A stretch of 64,000 nt of DNA from Methylobacterium sp. W2 (GCF_020662345.1 NZ_VMOA01000019.1:1-64000); one strand, 5' to 3'. Shown: positions 18,943-28,364, counted from the stretch's first letter. Numbers and translations are program-made. The notes: a model not told the origin generated them from the sequence alone.

Positions 18943-19371
18943 ATGACCACCGTGATCCGCGCGTTTCAGGACGGCGATGCCGACGCGGTGGTGGCCCTCT
19001 GGCTCGCCGCCGGAGTCTCGCGGCCGTGGAACGACCCGGCCAGGGACATTGCCTTCGCCCGGCGCGATCCGCATTCGACAATCCTGGTGATCGAGCGCGA
19101 AGGGGCCATCGCCGCCACTGCCATGGTGGGCGAGGACGGGCATCGGGGCTGGGTCTATTACGTTGCCGTCGACCCGCGGCTTCGCGACCTCGGCCTGGGC
19201 AGGGCGATCATGGAGGCGGCCGAGCAATGGCTGTCCGCGCGCGGCGTCTGGAAGGTCCAGCTCCTCGTGCGCGAGGAGAATGGCGCGACCCGCCATTTCT
19301 ACGAACATCTCGGCTACCGCGACACCCGGACGATCTGCCTGCAGAAGATCATCGGCGAGAATGCGGGCTGA
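18943..19371 (+). CDS. GNAT-family N-acetyltransferase (YpeA-like)
   Basis: 142-residue single GNAT domain. Seen: VIRAFQDGDADAVVALW at the start, the acetyl-CoA loop VDPRLRDLGLGRAIM with the R/Q-x-x-G-x-G/A pattern, and the closing GATRHFYEHLGYRD of motif B. It may acetylate an amine on a small molecule or protein; substrate unknown. Stand-alone YpeA-type GNATs are common next to moaD/moaE-type genes but their function is not settled. It is the last gene of the uvrC-pgsA-moaD run and converges on znuA with 33 bases between stops. Confidence 0.85.
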   Translation: MTTVIRAFQDGDADAVVALWLAAGVSRPWNDPARDIAFARRDPHSTILVIEREGAIAATAMVGEDGHRGWVYYVAVDPRLRDLGLGRAIMEAAEQWLSARGVWKVQLLVREENGATRHFYEHLGYRDTRTICLQKIIGENAG

Positions 19372-19404
19372 GCGGGCCGAGGCTCACCAAGCCGCGCCGC
19401 CCGC

Positions 19405-20343
19405 TCACTTCTTGCCGAGCGCCGCGCTGAAGGCGGCGAGGTTGCTGCGCATCATCGCCGCGTAGGTGGCCGCCGGGCCATCGGGACCCGACAGGGCGTC
19501 GGAATAGACCTTTCCGCCCACCGTGGCACCGCTCTCCCGCGAAATCTGCTGCATCAGGCGCGGATCGGCCACGTTTTCCAAGAAGACCGCCGGGATCTTG
19601 TCGCGACGGATCTGCCGGATGATGCGGGCCACGTCCTTCGGGCTCGCCTCGCTGTCGGTGGAGACGCCCTGGGGGGCGATGAAGTCGAGGCCGTAGGCGG
19701 CGGTGAAATAGCCGAACGCATCATGCGTGGTGATGATCTTGCGGTGCTCGGGGGGAATTGCCGCGATGGTCGCGCGGATATCGGATTCCAGGCCCGCGAG
19801 GGTGGCGAGATAAGCCTTCGCGTTGGCCGCATAGTCGGCGGCATGATCGGGATCGATCTTCGAGAGCCCGTCGCTGATATTGGCGATGTAGATCCTCACA
19901 TTGGCGATGCTCTGCCAGGCATGGGGATCGTCGTGATGGGCGTGTCCCGCATGCCCTCCGCCATGGTCGTCGTCACCTTCGATGGGCTTCACGCCCTTGG
20001 TGGCGACGATGACGGGGGCCTTCGTTCCGGACGCCTTGATCAGCCTGTCGAGCCAGCCCTCCAGACCGAGGCCGTTGACCACGACCAGATTGGCGGCAGT
20101 GAGTTTGCGCGCATCCCCGGGGGCCGGGTTGTAGCCATGAGCGTCGGCATCGGGGCCGACTAGCGTCGACACTTCGACCCGGTCGCCGCCCACCTGCTTC
20201 ACGAGATCGCCGAGGATGGAGAACGTGGCCACTGCCTTCAGCGGTTCGGCGGCGTCCGCTTTTTCTCCGAACGGGGCGAGGGCCAGGATGAGAGCGGCAC
20301 AGGCCGCTGCCGCCGATCTGACGATGTGGCGTCTCGATTGCAT
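19405..20343 (-). CDS. znuA: Periplasmic zinc-binding protein of an ABC transporter (ZnuA-like, cluster 9)
   Basis: Substrate-binding protein for Zn2+ (or Mn2+) uptake. 312 residues: signal peptide (about 1-31, ends ADA), FSILGDLVKQVGGDRVEV, a metal-ligand His in DADAHGYNP, a His/Asp-rich loop about residues 125-145 (HGGGHAGHAHHDDPHAW) typical of zinc rather than manganese proteins, a second His in ITTHDAFGYF and the Glu/Asp site QGVSTDSEASPKD. ATG at 20343 is chosen because the signal peptide starts there. The permease and ATPase (znuB, znuC) are not adjacent; the divergent ABC gene at 20.6 kb is an unrelated exporter. A dyad upstream may be a Zur box. Confidence 0.88.
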   Translation of the reverse strand: MQSRRHIVRSAAAACAALILALAPFGEKADAAEPLKAVATFSILGDLVKQVGGDRVEVSTLVGPDADAHGYNPAPGDARKLTAANLVVVNGLGLEGWLDRLIKASGTKAPVIVATKGVKPIEGDDDHGGGHAGHAHHDDPHAWQSIANVRIYIANISDGLSKIDPDHAADYAANAKAYLATLAGLESDIRATIAAIPPEHRKIITTHDAFGYFTAAYGLDFIAPQGVSTDSEASPKDVARIIRQIRRDKIPAVFLENVADPRLMQQISRESGATVGGKVYSDALSGPDGPAATYAAMMRSNLAAFSAALGKK

Positions 20344-20519
20344 TCGTCCCGCTCCTTGACCACGCCAACGCCGGATACCGGTTCTGTGCCATCTCTCCCC
20401 TACCCCGATGGGCCGTCGCCCGGCATTGAGGGCGAGGCTCGCCGTGCGATGCGTCACACGATCGAAGGCGACGGGACGAGGTGGTCAGACGGTACCCGAT
20501 CTCTGGCCGCCCTCTCTAG

Positions 20520-20534
20520 TGTAACAGTATCACA
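20520..20534. promoter_or_regulatory. Candidate Zur/Fur-type operator upstream of znuA
   Basis: TGTAACAGTATCACA at 20520-20534 is an imperfect dyad (10 of 15 positions symmetric) in an otherwise GC-rich divergent gap, 177 bases before znuA and 94 before the exporter. Zur boxes of alphaproteobacteria have the same length and AT-rich TGTNAxANTxTNACA style. Suggestive only. Confidence 0.35.
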
Positions 20535-20627
20535 TTGCCAAGGTGGAGAGCGTCGCTTGATCTTCCCCTCGTCGCCCGGCAAACCCCCGCCTGAATGTCG
20601 GGCGCCTGCCCGCGCGCCAGACAACGG

Positions 20628-22415
20628 ATGACCATGGGCCGTAGGCCGCTTCTCAGGGGTGACACCCTACCCCTCATCGGACGGGTCTGGCGCGACTGGC
20701 TGCGGCCCCACCGGGTGACCCTCGCCGTCGTCCTGGTGCTGATCGCCATCATCGGGGTCGCGACGGGGCTGTATCCCGCCCTGATCAAGGGCGCGTTCGA
20801 TGCGTTCGATCACAAGGACCCCTCCGCCCTCACCTATGGGCCGATCATCGTCATCGCCATCACCTCGATCCGGGGCTTTGCCCTGTTCGGCCAGACCGTG
20901 CTGACCAACCGGGTGGTGACCCGGGTCGAAGCCGACATGCAGGCGGCGCTCTATGGCCACCTCATCGACTCCGACCTCGCCCAGCTCGGCCGGGAAAGCC
21001 CCGCGGCCTTCACCCAGCGCTTCACCACGGACTTCACCTTCATCAAGGAGGCGCTGACCCGCATCTCCACCGTGCTCCTGCGCGATCTCGCCATGCTGAT
21101 CGCCCTCGTCGTCGCGCTGCTGTGGATGGACCCGGTGCTCACCCTGGTGGCAGCGGTGGTCGTGCCCTTCGTCGCCGGCCCGATCGGCCGCATCGGAAGG
21201 AAGCTGCGCCAGGTCTCCACCACGACGCAGGAGCAGATGGGTCTCACGGCGAGTCTCATCACCGAGAGCCTGCAGGGCGCGCGCATCGCCAAGACCTACG
21301 CGCTGGAATCCTACCTGAAGGGCCGGGCTTCCGGCGCGTTCGACAATGTCCGCCGCCTCAAGATGAAGGCGGCCAATGCCCGTGGACGCCTCGATCCGCT
21401 GATGGAGATCGGCGGGGGGGTCGCGGTGGCGGCGGTGCTGGTTCTGGTGGGCCAGCGCGTCATGTCCGGCGACCGCACGGTGGGCGATTTCACCGGTTAC
21501 GTCGCCGCCCTGCTCCTGGCGGCGCAGCCCGCCCGCGCGCTGGGCACCCTCAACGCCATTCTCCAGGAAGCCGGCGCGGCCTTGCAGCGCTACTTCGCCC
21601 TGATGGACGAGGCACCGCGCATCCGCGAAAAGCCCGATGCCGTGCCGCTGGTCGTCACGGGCGGAGAGATCCGGTTCGAAGGCGTCCGCTTCCGTTATCG
21701 CGAGGACGCGCCGGCCCTGGAGGGCATCGACCTCACCGTCCCCGCCGGCACCACCGTCGCCCTGGTCGGACGCTCGGGCTCCGGCAAGTCCTCCCTGCTC
21801 AACCTCGTTCCGCGGCTCTACGACGTGACCGGAGGCCGCGTGCTCATCGACGGCGCGGATCTGCGCGACGTGACGATCCCGTCCCTGCGCGCGGCCGTAG
21901 CGGTGGTCTCCCAGGACGTGGTGCTGTTCGACGACACGGTCGCCGCCAATATCGGGTTCGGCCGCCCCGGCGCGACCCGCGCCGAGATCGAGGCCGCCGC
22001 GGAGGCCGCCGCCGCGCACGGCTTCATCAGCCGGCTGAACGAGGGCTACGAGTTCCGCGTCGGCCCCTCCGGCGGGCGCCTGTCGGGAGGCGAGCGCCAG
22101 CGCATCTCCCTGGCCCGCGCCTTCCTGAAGGACGCGCCGATCCTGCTCCTCGACGAGGCCACGAGCGCCCTCGATTCCGAATCCGAGCGGCTGGTCCAGG
22201 GCGCGCTGCTGCGCCTAATGCAGGGGCGGACCACCCTCGTCATCGCGCACCGCCTCTCCACCGTGCGCGATGCCGGCTTGATCGTGGTCATGGAAGCCGG
22301 CCGCATCATCGAGACCGGAACGCACGACGCCCTCATGACCTCGCAGGGCGGCTATGCGCGCCTGCATCGCATGCAGCTCTCCGGCGATGCGGACGAACCG
22401 GCCTTCGCCCCCTGA
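20628..22415 (+). CDS. MsbA-like ABC exporter (fused permease and ATPase)
   Basis: Half-transporter that works as a homodimer to flip or export a lipid or other hydrophobic substrate; MsbA-type lipid A-core flipping is a possible role. 595 residues: six TM helices in about 1-320 (first LAVVLVLIAIIGVATGLYP), then the nucleotide-binding domain: Walker A GRSGSGKSSLL about 385, signature LSGGERQRISLARA about 485, Walker B ILLLDEATSALD about 508, H-loop IAHRLS about 540. ATG at 20628 is preferred; ATG at 20634 is possible. Divergent from znuA, 57 bases before galM on the same strand but without functional link. Confidence 0.9.
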   Translation: MTMGRRPLLRGDTLPLIGRVWRDWLRPHRVTLAVVLVLIAIIGVATGLYPALIKGAFDAFDHKDPSALTYGPIIVIAITSIRGFALFGQTVLTNRVVTRVEADMQAALYGHLIDSDLAQLGRESPAAFTQRFTTDFTFIKEALTRISTVLLRDLAMLIALVVALLWMDPVLTLVAAVVVPFVAGPIGRIGRKLRQVSTTTQEQMGLTASLITESLQGARIAKTYALESYLKGRASGAFDNVRRLKMKAANARGRLDPLMEIGGGVAVAAVLVLVGQRVMSGDRTVGDFTGYVAALLLAAQPARALGTLNAILQEAGAALQRYFALMDEAPRIREKPDAVPLVVTGGEIRFEGVRFRYREDAPALEGIDLTVPAGTTVALVGRSGSGKSSLLNLVPRLYDVTGGRVLIDGADLRDVTIPSLRAAVAVVSQDVVLFDDTVAANIGFGRPGATRAEIEAAAEAAAAHGFISRLNEGYEFRVGPSGGRLSGGERQRISLARAFLKDAPILLLDEATSALDSESERLVQGALLRLMQGRTTLVIAHRLSTVRDAGLIVVMEAGRIIETGTHDALMTSQGGYARLHRMQLSGDADEPAFAP

Positions 22416-22472
22416 TCCGCATCCCGCGCGTTAGGGTCCGACAAAATCCTCGCACGCGAAACGGAGGCCGGC

Positions 22473-23528
22473 ATGGCAGCACAGCCCTTCGGACGGACGA
22501 AGGACGGAAGCCCCGTCTCGCGATACCGGCTCGCCCGGTCCCGCCTACGTGTCGACATCCTCAATTACGGTGGCGTGGTCAGCCGGGTCGAGACGCCCGA
22601 CCGCGAGGGCAATTGGGCGAACGTCGTCCTCGGCGCCGGTGACGTTGCGGGCTACGAGGCGAGCGACGCGCATTTCGGCGCCATCATCGGCCGCTACGCC
22701 AACCGCATCGCCGGGGGACGCTTCAGCCTCGACGGACGCGATCATCAACTGCCGCTCAATGCCGGTGGCAACACCATGCATGGCGGGGAGAACGGCTTCG
22801 ACCGGCGTATCTGGCGGGTGATCCGGGCGGACAATACCTCCCTGGTCCTCGGCTACCGCTCGGTCGACGGCGAGGAGGGCTTTCCCGGCAATCTCAATGT
22901 CGAGGTCGCCTATACGCTCAGGGACGACGAGACCCTGCGGATCGACTACACCGCCCGGACCGACCGGCCGACCATCGTCAACCTCACCAACCACAGCTAT
23001 TTCAACCTCTCCGGCGAGGGCTCTGGCGACGTGATGCAGCACCGGGTCGCCATCGCGGCGGACCATTACCTCCCCACCGATGCCGGGCAGATCCCCACGG
23101 GAGAGATCAGACCCGTGGCGGGCACGGCCTTCGATTTCCGCAAGCCCGAAGCCCTGGGCACCCGCATCCGCGACGCCGATCCGCAACTCGCTCTGGCGCA
23201 TGGCTACGACCACACCTTCATCCTGCGCGACCCTGGCATCCTGCGCGACCCCGGCCGCTTGCGGCACGCGGCCTCCGCCCTCGATCCGTCGAGCGGGCGC
23301 CGGCTCGACGTCGCCACCACCCAGCCGGGCCTGCAACTCTACACCGCCAACATGCTCGACGGCACGGTGATCGGGTCCGGCGGGCGGCTGTACCGATCCG
23401 GCGATGCGGTCTGTTTCGAGGCGCAGGGGTTTCCCGATGCGCCGAACCGGGCGGACTTCCCCTCCACGGAGCTTCGGCCCGGCGAGCTTTTTGCGGCGAC
23501 GACGACCTATCGGTTCAGCCTGGACTGA
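22473..23528 (+). CDS. galM: Aldose 1-epimerase (galactose mutarotase)
   Basis: Cytosolic enzyme that interconverts alpha and beta anomers of galactose or glucose. 351 residues of the mutarotase beta sandwich: the two catalytic His in GGNTMHGGENGFDRRIW (about 95-110) and NLTNHSYFNLSGEG (about 170), and the catalytic Glu in VCFEAQGFPDAPNRADFPST near the C-terminus. There is a short duplicated stretch ILRDPGILRDPGRL near residue 252. Start is the ATG at 22473 after GGAGG. No other sugar genes are adjacent. Confidence 0.93.
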   Translation: MAAQPFGRTKDGSPVSRYRLARSRLRVDILNYGGVVSRVETPDREGNWANVVLGAGDVAGYEASDAHFGAIIGRYANRIAGGRFSLDGRDHQLPLNAGGNTMHGGENGFDRRIWRVIRADNTSLVLGYRSVDGEEGFPGNLNVEVAYTLRDDETLRIDYTARTDRPTIVNLTNHSYFNLSGEGSGDVMQHRVAIAADHYLPTDAGQIPTGEIRPVAGTAFDFRKPEALGTRIRDADPQLALAHGYDHTFILRDPGILRDPGRLRHAASALDPSSGRRLDVATTQPGLQLYTANMLDGTVIGSGGRLYRSGDAVCFEAQGFPDAPNRADFPSTELRPGELFAATTTYRFSLD

Positions 23529-23535
23529 GCAGGTT

Positions 23536-23691
23536 CACTCGGAATTCTCAGCGGAGGCTCATGCCCGAGTCGATCGTCTGCCAAAGGCGATCATCCGAGC
23601 AGACCACCTCATCCTCAGGTGCCCTTCGCCTCGGCGAGGGGCTTTGAAGGAGCCCTCCTTCGAGGCCGCTCCGCGGCACCGCAGGATGAGG
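23536..23691. repeat. Interspersed palindromic repeat, family I, copy A
   Basis: The palindromic part runs 23607-23691, from CCTCATCCTCAGG to GCAGGATGAGG, with inner arms CCTTCGAGG/CTTTGAAGG. The flank 23536-23606 is the reverse complement of the flank that follows copy B (shared blocks like GATGATCG, GGCAGA, CGCTGAGA), so the mobile or duplicated unit is larger, about 155 bases. It fills the gap between galM and the YnfA gene. No ORF or transposase. Confidence 0.75.
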
Positions 23692-23803
23692 TAAGGCCTG
23701 GGAAAAGCGTCTCAAACGGCTTTTCCCGGGGGCCATCGTCCCTGCGGGCGAAGAACCGGCATGGGACTGCGTCGCGCGGCCCCTTTCGTGATGGAGCGAA
23801 TTC

Positions 23804-24127
23804 TTGATCACCGCCCTCGTCTATACCGGCGCCGCGCTGGCCGAAATCGCCGGATGCTTCGCCTTCTGGGCCTGGCTGCGGCTCGGCCGCTCGGCCTGGT
23901 GGGCGCTGCCGGGCATAGTGTCCCTCGTCCTCTTCGCCGTTCTGCTCACCAGGGTGGAGAGCGACGCGGCGGGGCGGGCCTATGCGGCCTATGGCGGCGT
24001 CTACATCGCCGCCTCGATCCTCTGGCTCTGGCTCGCCGAGAGCCAGAGGCCGGACCGGTGGGATATGACCGGTGCCGCGATCTGCCTCGTCGGCACCGGG
24101 ATCATCCTGTTCGCGCCGCGCGCCTGA
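23804..24127 (+). CDS. YnfA family membrane protein (UPF0060)
   Basis: 107 residues with four TM helices ([20 protein letters not shown] first), the conserved [14 protein letters not shown] and [16 protein letters not shown], and [20 protein letters not shown] before the last helix. The family is distantly related to small multidrug resistance pumps; function unproven. It begins with TTG at 23804, with GGAGCGAA upstream as ribosome site. It converges on ftsK with nine bases between the stops. Confidence 0.9.
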   Translation: MITALVYTGAALAEIAGCFAFWAWLRLGRSAWWALPGIVSLVLFAVLLTRVESDAAGRAYAAYGGVYIAASILWLWLAESQRPDRWDMTGAAICLVGTGIILFAPRA

Positions 24128-24136
24128 CGGGGCGCG

Positions 24137-26899
24137 TCACATCTCGTGCGGATCGGGCTCCACCAGGATCTCGCGTTTGCCCGCATGGTTGGCCGAGCCG
24201 ACGATCCCCTCCACCTCCATCCGCTCCATGAGCGAGGCGGCGCGGTTATAGCCGATCTGCAGGCGGCGCTGGATGTAGCTGGTGGAGGCCTTCTTGTCCC
24301 GCATCACCACCTGTACCGCCTGGGCGTAGAGGTCGCCGCCGCTCTCGCCGAAGCTGCCCTGGTCGAAGACCGCACCGTCGACCTCGATCTCGTCGATCGA
24401 GCCCTTGGCCGATTTCCCGCCGCCCTTGGCCCCCTTGTCGTCGTCCTCGCCATCGTCGGCGGTGACGGCTTCGAGGTAGGACGGCCGGCCCTGGCGCTTG
24501 AGATGGGCGACCACGCTCTCGACTTCCGAATCCGAGCAGAACGGGCCATGGACGCGGGTGGTGCGTCCGCCGCCGGCCATGAACAGCATGTCGCCCTGGC
24601 CGAGCAGCTGCTCGGCGCCCATCTCGCCGAGAATCGTGCGGCTGTCGATCTTGGACGTGACCTGGAAGGAGATCCGGGTCGGGAAGTTCGCCTTGATCGT
24701 GCCGGTGATGACGTCCACCGACGGCCGCTGCGTCGCCATGATCAGGTGGATGCCCGCCGCGCGCGCCATCTGCGCGAGGCGCTGGATCGCGCCCTCGATG
24801 TCCTTGCCCGCCACCATCATCAGGTCGGCCATCTCGTCGACCACGATCACGATGTAGGGGAGCGGATTGAGATCCATCTCCTCGGTCTCGTAGACCGCCT
24901 CGCCCGTCTCGCGGTCGAACCCGGTCTGGACCGTGCGGGTCAGGATCTCACCCCGGCCGCGCGCCTCGGCGAGGCGCGCGTTGAACCCGTCGATGTTGCG
25001 TACGCCGACCTTCGACATCTTCTTGTAGCGCTCCTCCATCTCGCGCACGGCCCATTTGAGGGCGATGACCGCCTTCTTCGGGTCGGTGACGACGGGGGAG
25101 AGCAGGTGCGGGATGCCGTCATAGACGGAGAGTTCCAGCATCTTGGGGTCGACCATGATCAGGCGGCATTCTTCCGGCTTCATCCGGTAGAGCAGCGACA
25201 GGATCATCGTGTTGATCGCCACCGACTTGCCCGAGCCGGTGGTGCCGGCCACCAGCAGGTGGGGCATCTTGGCGAGATCGGCGATGATCGGCTCGCCGCC
25301 GATGTTCTTGCCGAGGCAGAGAGCGAGGCTCTGCTTCGTCTCGACGAAATCCGCCGAGGCGAGAAGCTCGCGCAGATACACGGTCTCGCGCTTGGCATTC
25401 GGCAATTCGATGCCGATGGCGTTGCGACCGGGGACCACGGCGACACGGGCCGAGACCGCCGACATCGAGCGAGCAATATCGTCGGAGAGGGAGATCACGC
25501 GGCTCGACTTGGTGCCGGGAGCCGGCTCCAGTTCGTAAAGGGTCACCACCGGGCCGGGGCGGACGGCGAGGATGTCGCCGCGCACGCCGAAATCACTAAG
25601 CGTCGCCTCGAGCAGGGTTGCATTCTGCTCAAGAGCTTCCGTCGAGACCTGGCTCGCCAGGGACAGGCCCGGCGCCTCGCCGAGCAGTTCGAGGGGGGGA
25701 TGGGAATAGCTCTCTGCACCATAGGCCGGGGCGGGAGATGCGCGCCGGATCGGTGCCGGAGTGGGGGACGGTGCCACCGGGGCGACACGGGAGCGCGGGG
25801 CCGGCGCCGATGCGACCGGTTCTTCGGGAGCGTAGAATTCTTCGCCGCCATCGTCCGGCTCGTCGTCGTGCAGGATCGGCTCAGGGAGGGGACGGCGCGC
25901 GACCGGCCGCGGCTCTGCCATGGGCTGCGGCTCGAAGACCGGCTCGCGGCGAGTCGAGGCGGGATCCGCCCCACCCTGCCCCGGTGCAGCCTGACCGGCA
26001 CCGCCCCTGGCCGGGCTTCCCGTATCCAGCGGCGCATGGGCCGACCATGGCGCATCGTCGCCGTCGGAGAAGGCACGGCGTGCGGCCAGGGCCGGCGAGG
26101 CACCGGCATAGGCGAGTTCGGTGGCCGCCGCCGCCCGGTCGGCACGCCATTCGGCGATGCGTCGCGCGATCGCGATCCGGCCGCCCATCAAGAGATGCGC
26201 CAGGGTGCCGAGGGAGACGATGCCGAGGCTCGGCTCGTCCTCTTCGTAACGGCCGTCATGCCTCGCGGAGGGTTGCGGTCGCTGGTTGGACGCGGAGGGA
26301 GCGGGCTGATCGTAGGATTCTTCCTCCGGCTCGGCTCCGGCGCGGCAGGCGCCGGTGAGGCAGAGGATCGCCACCGCCGCGAAGGCGAAGCCGACGAGGG
26401 GCGTGGCCGGGGACGCGATGGCGCCGATGAGGAGGCGCGCGGTGTGGATGAGGGCATCGCCGGCCACGCCCCCGAGCCCGGTGGGTAGGGGCCAGCGGGC
26501 GGTGGGCGGAAGCGCGCTCGCCACCGCGCTCGCGGCAAAGAATCCGATGATCCAGAGGGTGATCCGCAGGCCGCCCCGGGGCAGCTCCCGGGACCGCATG
26601 AGTTGGACGCCCCAGAAGGCGGGCGGCAGGGCGAAGGCCAGGGAGCCGAGGCCGAGGAGCTGCATCGCCAGGTCCGACACCACCGCGCCGCCGGTGCCGA
26701 GCACGTTGTGCGCGGCACGATCGGTGGCGTGGTTGATGCTCGGATCGTCGATGGACCAGGTCGCCAGGGCGACCGTGAGCGCGGTCGCGCCCGCGAACAG
26801 GATGAGACCGCCCATCTCCGTCATTCGCTTCGCCAGGAACGGTCTGAAGCTGTCGACGAAAGTGTCGTAGGGCGATGCGGAACGGCGGAGCGAGCGCAT
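24137..26899 (-). CDS. ftsK: DNA translocase FtsK
   Basis: Septal DNA pump that clears chromosome termini and helps resolve dimers with XerCD during division. 920 residues: four TM helices in about 25-190, a long Pro/Ala/Glu-rich linker to about 400, then the motor (alpha, beta) with Walker [13 protein letters not shown] about 545 and Walker [12 protein letters not shown] about 665, and a C-terminal winged-helix gamma domain ([20 protein letters not shown]) that reads KOPS sites. A shorter linker than E. coli FtsK is normal in alphaproteobacteria. A perfect CtrA-type box lies 51 bases before the start, pointing to cell-cycle control. Confidence 0.97.
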   Translation of the reverse strand: MRSLRRSASPYDTFVDSFRPFLAKRMTEMGGLILFAGATALTVALATWSIDDPSINHATDRAAHNVLGTGGAVVSDLAMQLLGLGSLAFALPPAFWGVQLMRSRELPRGGLRITLWIIGFFAASAVASALPPTARWPLPTGLGGVAGDALIHTARLLIGAIASPATPLVGFAFAAVAILCLTGACRAGAEPEEESYDQPAPSASNQRPQPSARHDGRYEEDEPSLGIVSLGTLAHLLMGGRIAIARRIAEWRADRAAAATELAYAGASPALAARRAFSDGDDAPWSAHAPLDTGSPARGGAGQAAPGQGGADPASTRREPVFEPQPMAEPRPVARRPLPEPILHDDEPDDGGEEFYAPEEPVASAPAPRSRVAPVAPSPTPAPIRRASPAPAYGAESYSHPPLELLGEAPGLSLASQVSTEALEQNATLLEATLSDFGVRGDILAVRPGPVVTLYELEPAPGTKSSRVISLSDDIARSMSAVSARVAVVPGRNAIGIELPNAKRETVYLRELLASADFVETKQSLALCLGKNIGGEPIIADLAKMPHLLVAGTTGSGKSVAINTMILSLLYRMKPEECRLIMVDPKMLELSVYDGIPHLLSPVVTDPKKAVIALKWAVREMEERYKKMSKVGVRNIDGFNARLAEARGRGEILTRTVQTGFDRETGEAVYETEEMDLNPLPYIVIVVDEMADLMMVAGKDIEGAIQRLAQMARAAGIHLIMATQRPSVDVITGTIKANFPTRISFQVTSKIDSRTILGEMGAEQLLGQGDMLFMAGGGRTTRVHGPFCSDSEVESVVAHLKRQGRPSYLEAVTADDGEDDDKGAKGGGKSAKGSIDEIEVDGAVFDQGSFGESGGDLYAQAVQVVMRDKKASTSYIQRRLQIGYNRAASLMERMEVEGIVGSANHAGKREILVEPDPHEM

Positions 26900-26949
26900 A
26901 CGGGACCAGACGCAGGGAGAAACGATCCGCTAACGCTATGTCGACCGAG

Positions 26950-26964
26950 TTAACGGCTGTTTAA
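26950..26964. promoter_or_regulatory. CtrA-type binding box upstream of ftsK
   Basis: TTAA CGGCTGT TTAA: two TTAA half sites separated by exactly 7 bases. On the ftsK strand it reads TTAA-N7-TTAAC, the full CtrA consensus. It lies 51 bases before the ftsK start codon. CtrA is the master cell-cycle response regulator of alphaproteobacteria. Confidence 0.75.
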
Positions 26965-27055
26965 GGCTTAGAGATCGTTAGCGCGGCCCGCGCGAATGTC
27001 TGCTTTCTCGGTCATATGCATGCCCTGCTCGGGCAATTCTCATCCATACCGCCAA

Positions 27056-27093
27056 CGAAGAAAGGCCCCGGATCGCTCCGGGGCCTTTCTTCG
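27056..27093. terminator. Bidirectional terminator between the TorF-type porin gene and the ftsK leader
   Basis: Perfect 17-bp stem from 27056-27072 to 27077-27093 (CGAAGAAAGGCCCCGGA and its complement) with a TCGC loop; both 3' arms end CTTTCTTCG. It lies 20 bases after the stop of the minus-strand porin gene. Confidence 0.88.
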
Positions 27094-27113
27094 TCCGTCG
27101 CTGAGCTTCGCGC

Positions 27114-28070
27114 TTAGCGGAAGAGGTTCAGGAGGCCGCCCGGCTCGGCATAGATGCCCGGAGCCGCGGTGGAGGTCTGGAAGGTGATCGAGCCGATGAC
27201 GGCATCGCTGCACCACTTCGAGGTTCCGCCGTTGTTGAAGCCGCGGTAGTCGCCGGTGAAGTTGAAGCAGTCGGTCTTGCTCAGGTCGGTGTTGTGGTAG
27301 CGCACATCGAGAACGATGTTCTTGTAGGTGTAGGACAGGCCGACGTTCCCGTAGAGGTAGCTCGGGAGGTTGAAGGCGGTCTGCCCGGTCGCCGAGGTCT
27401 TGGCCGCGGTCAGGAAGTAGTAGCCGAGCTCGGACGAGATCGAGAAGCCGCCGGAATAGGCCTCCGGCAGGAACGAGAACCAGTCGGCCGGCAGGGTGTA
27501 GGCGGCGGTACCCGAAGTGTAGGTGCCGTTGGCGTGCTGGCCGAGGAAATTCGGCGAGAAGAACACGTTGAGGCCGAGGGTCAGCGAATCCGTCGCGGTC
27601 CAGGTGCCCTTGGCGGCATATTCCATGAAGTCGGTGTTGGCGGTGGTCAGGAACGCACCGCCCGGTCCCAGCAGGCGCTTCTCGTTGGGGTAGAAGTAGT
27701 AGAGCACGCCGAGATCGAGGGCGAACTTGCCGTAGGTCGGACGGATACCGGCGGCGAGATCGAACTCCATGTCCGGCTGCGTGGGCAGGCGGGTCTGGTA
27801 GGTGGCGAGGCCGGTATAGGCGAAGCCGCCGAAATACTGAGCCTCGAAGAAGGACTGGTAGCTGCCCTGGCGGTTCGACTGCGACACACCGCGGAAGTTA
27901 TAATCCGTCTGGTAGCGCGAGCCGAACGAGAAGCCGATCAGCGGTTCGGAGACCTTCGCCTCCACCGGCATGACCTTCGGGGCGGCAAGGTCGGCGGCGT
28001 TGACGGTGCCAACGCTCAGGAAAGCGGCGAGGGAGGCAGCAGTCCCCAGTGCGGTCAGCTTGAGTGTCAT
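27114..28070 (-). CDS. TorF-family putative porin
   Basis: 318 residues: signal peptide (about 1-25, ends VNA), mature start ADLAAPK, then GFSFGSRYQTDYNFRGVSQS, which is the N-terminal hallmark of the TorF/gcw_chp putative porins, followed by many amphipathic strands with aromatic girdles. It carries two Cys (TDCFNF and KWCSD) near the C-terminus that could form a disulfide. Function of the family is unproven; it is predicted to be a 12- to 14-stranded outer-membrane channel. It is monocistronic, with a strong terminator behind and an AT-rich leader with an inverted repeat in front. Confidence 0.85.
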   Translation of the reverse strand: MTLKLTALGTAASLAAFLSVGTVNAADLAAPKVMPVEAKVSEPLIGFSFGSRYQTDYNFRGVSQSNRQGSYQSFFEAQYFGGFAYTGLATYQTRLPTQPDMEFDLAAGIRPTYGKFALDLGVLYYFYPNEKRLLGPGGAFLTTANTDFMEYAAKGTWTATDSLTLGLNVFFSPNFLGQHANGTYTSGTAAYTLPADWFSFLPEAYSGGFSISSELGYYFLTAAKTSATGQTAFNLPSYLYGNVGLSYTYKNIVLDVRYHNTDLSKTDCFNFTGDYRGFNNGGTSKWCSDAVIGSITFQTSTAAPGIYAEPGGLLNLFR

Positions 28071-28148
28071 TTCATTTAAGCCCCAGTTAGTCTGTGATTT
28101 GCAGGTTGCCCAATTCGGCCGACCATCGCAAAACTAACTTTCATGCAA

Positions 28149-28167
28149 TTGCCTAGCAAATAGGCAA
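28149..28167. promoter_or_regulatory. Perfect inverted repeat upstream of the TorF porin gene
   Basis: TTGCCTA (28149-28155), GCAAA, TAGGCAA (28161-28167), lying in an AT-rich stretch 79 bases before the porin start: the size and place of an operator. A second inverted repeat, CTTGCCG-CACTC-CGGCAAG at 28219-28237, shares the TTGCC/GGCAA ends. The regulator is unknown. Confidence 0.4.
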
Positions 28168-28299
28168 ATTCAATCCGTTCCAAGACTTGCCGTGGGGATG
28201 TTGTTTTTTGATCACATTCTTGCCGCACTCCGGCAAGGTGGAGCGATGTCGCAGGCGGACGGCCCGAGAAGCGCTCGTGCCACGATCCCCGCAGGCATG

Positions 28300-28331
28300 A
28301 AAAAGGCCCCGGTCGTCTGGCGACCGGGGCC
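28300..28331 (-). terminator. Rho-independent terminator of the glnK-amtB operon
   Basis: Perfect 11-bp stem (28305-28315 with 28321-28331, arms GGCCCCGGTCG / CGACCGGGGCC), 5-base loop, and on the minus strand a run of T from 28304 down to 28300, 33 bases after the amtB stop. Confidence 0.92.
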
Positions 28332-28364
28332 TCGTGGTTCGATGGATTTCGCGGTTCGGCGAGA

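Noticed and set aside
24137..26899. Long plus-strand open frame (about 780 codons) opposite ftsK
   Set aside because: It is a shadow frame typical of GC-rich coding DNA; FtsK motifs on the minus strand are unambiguous.
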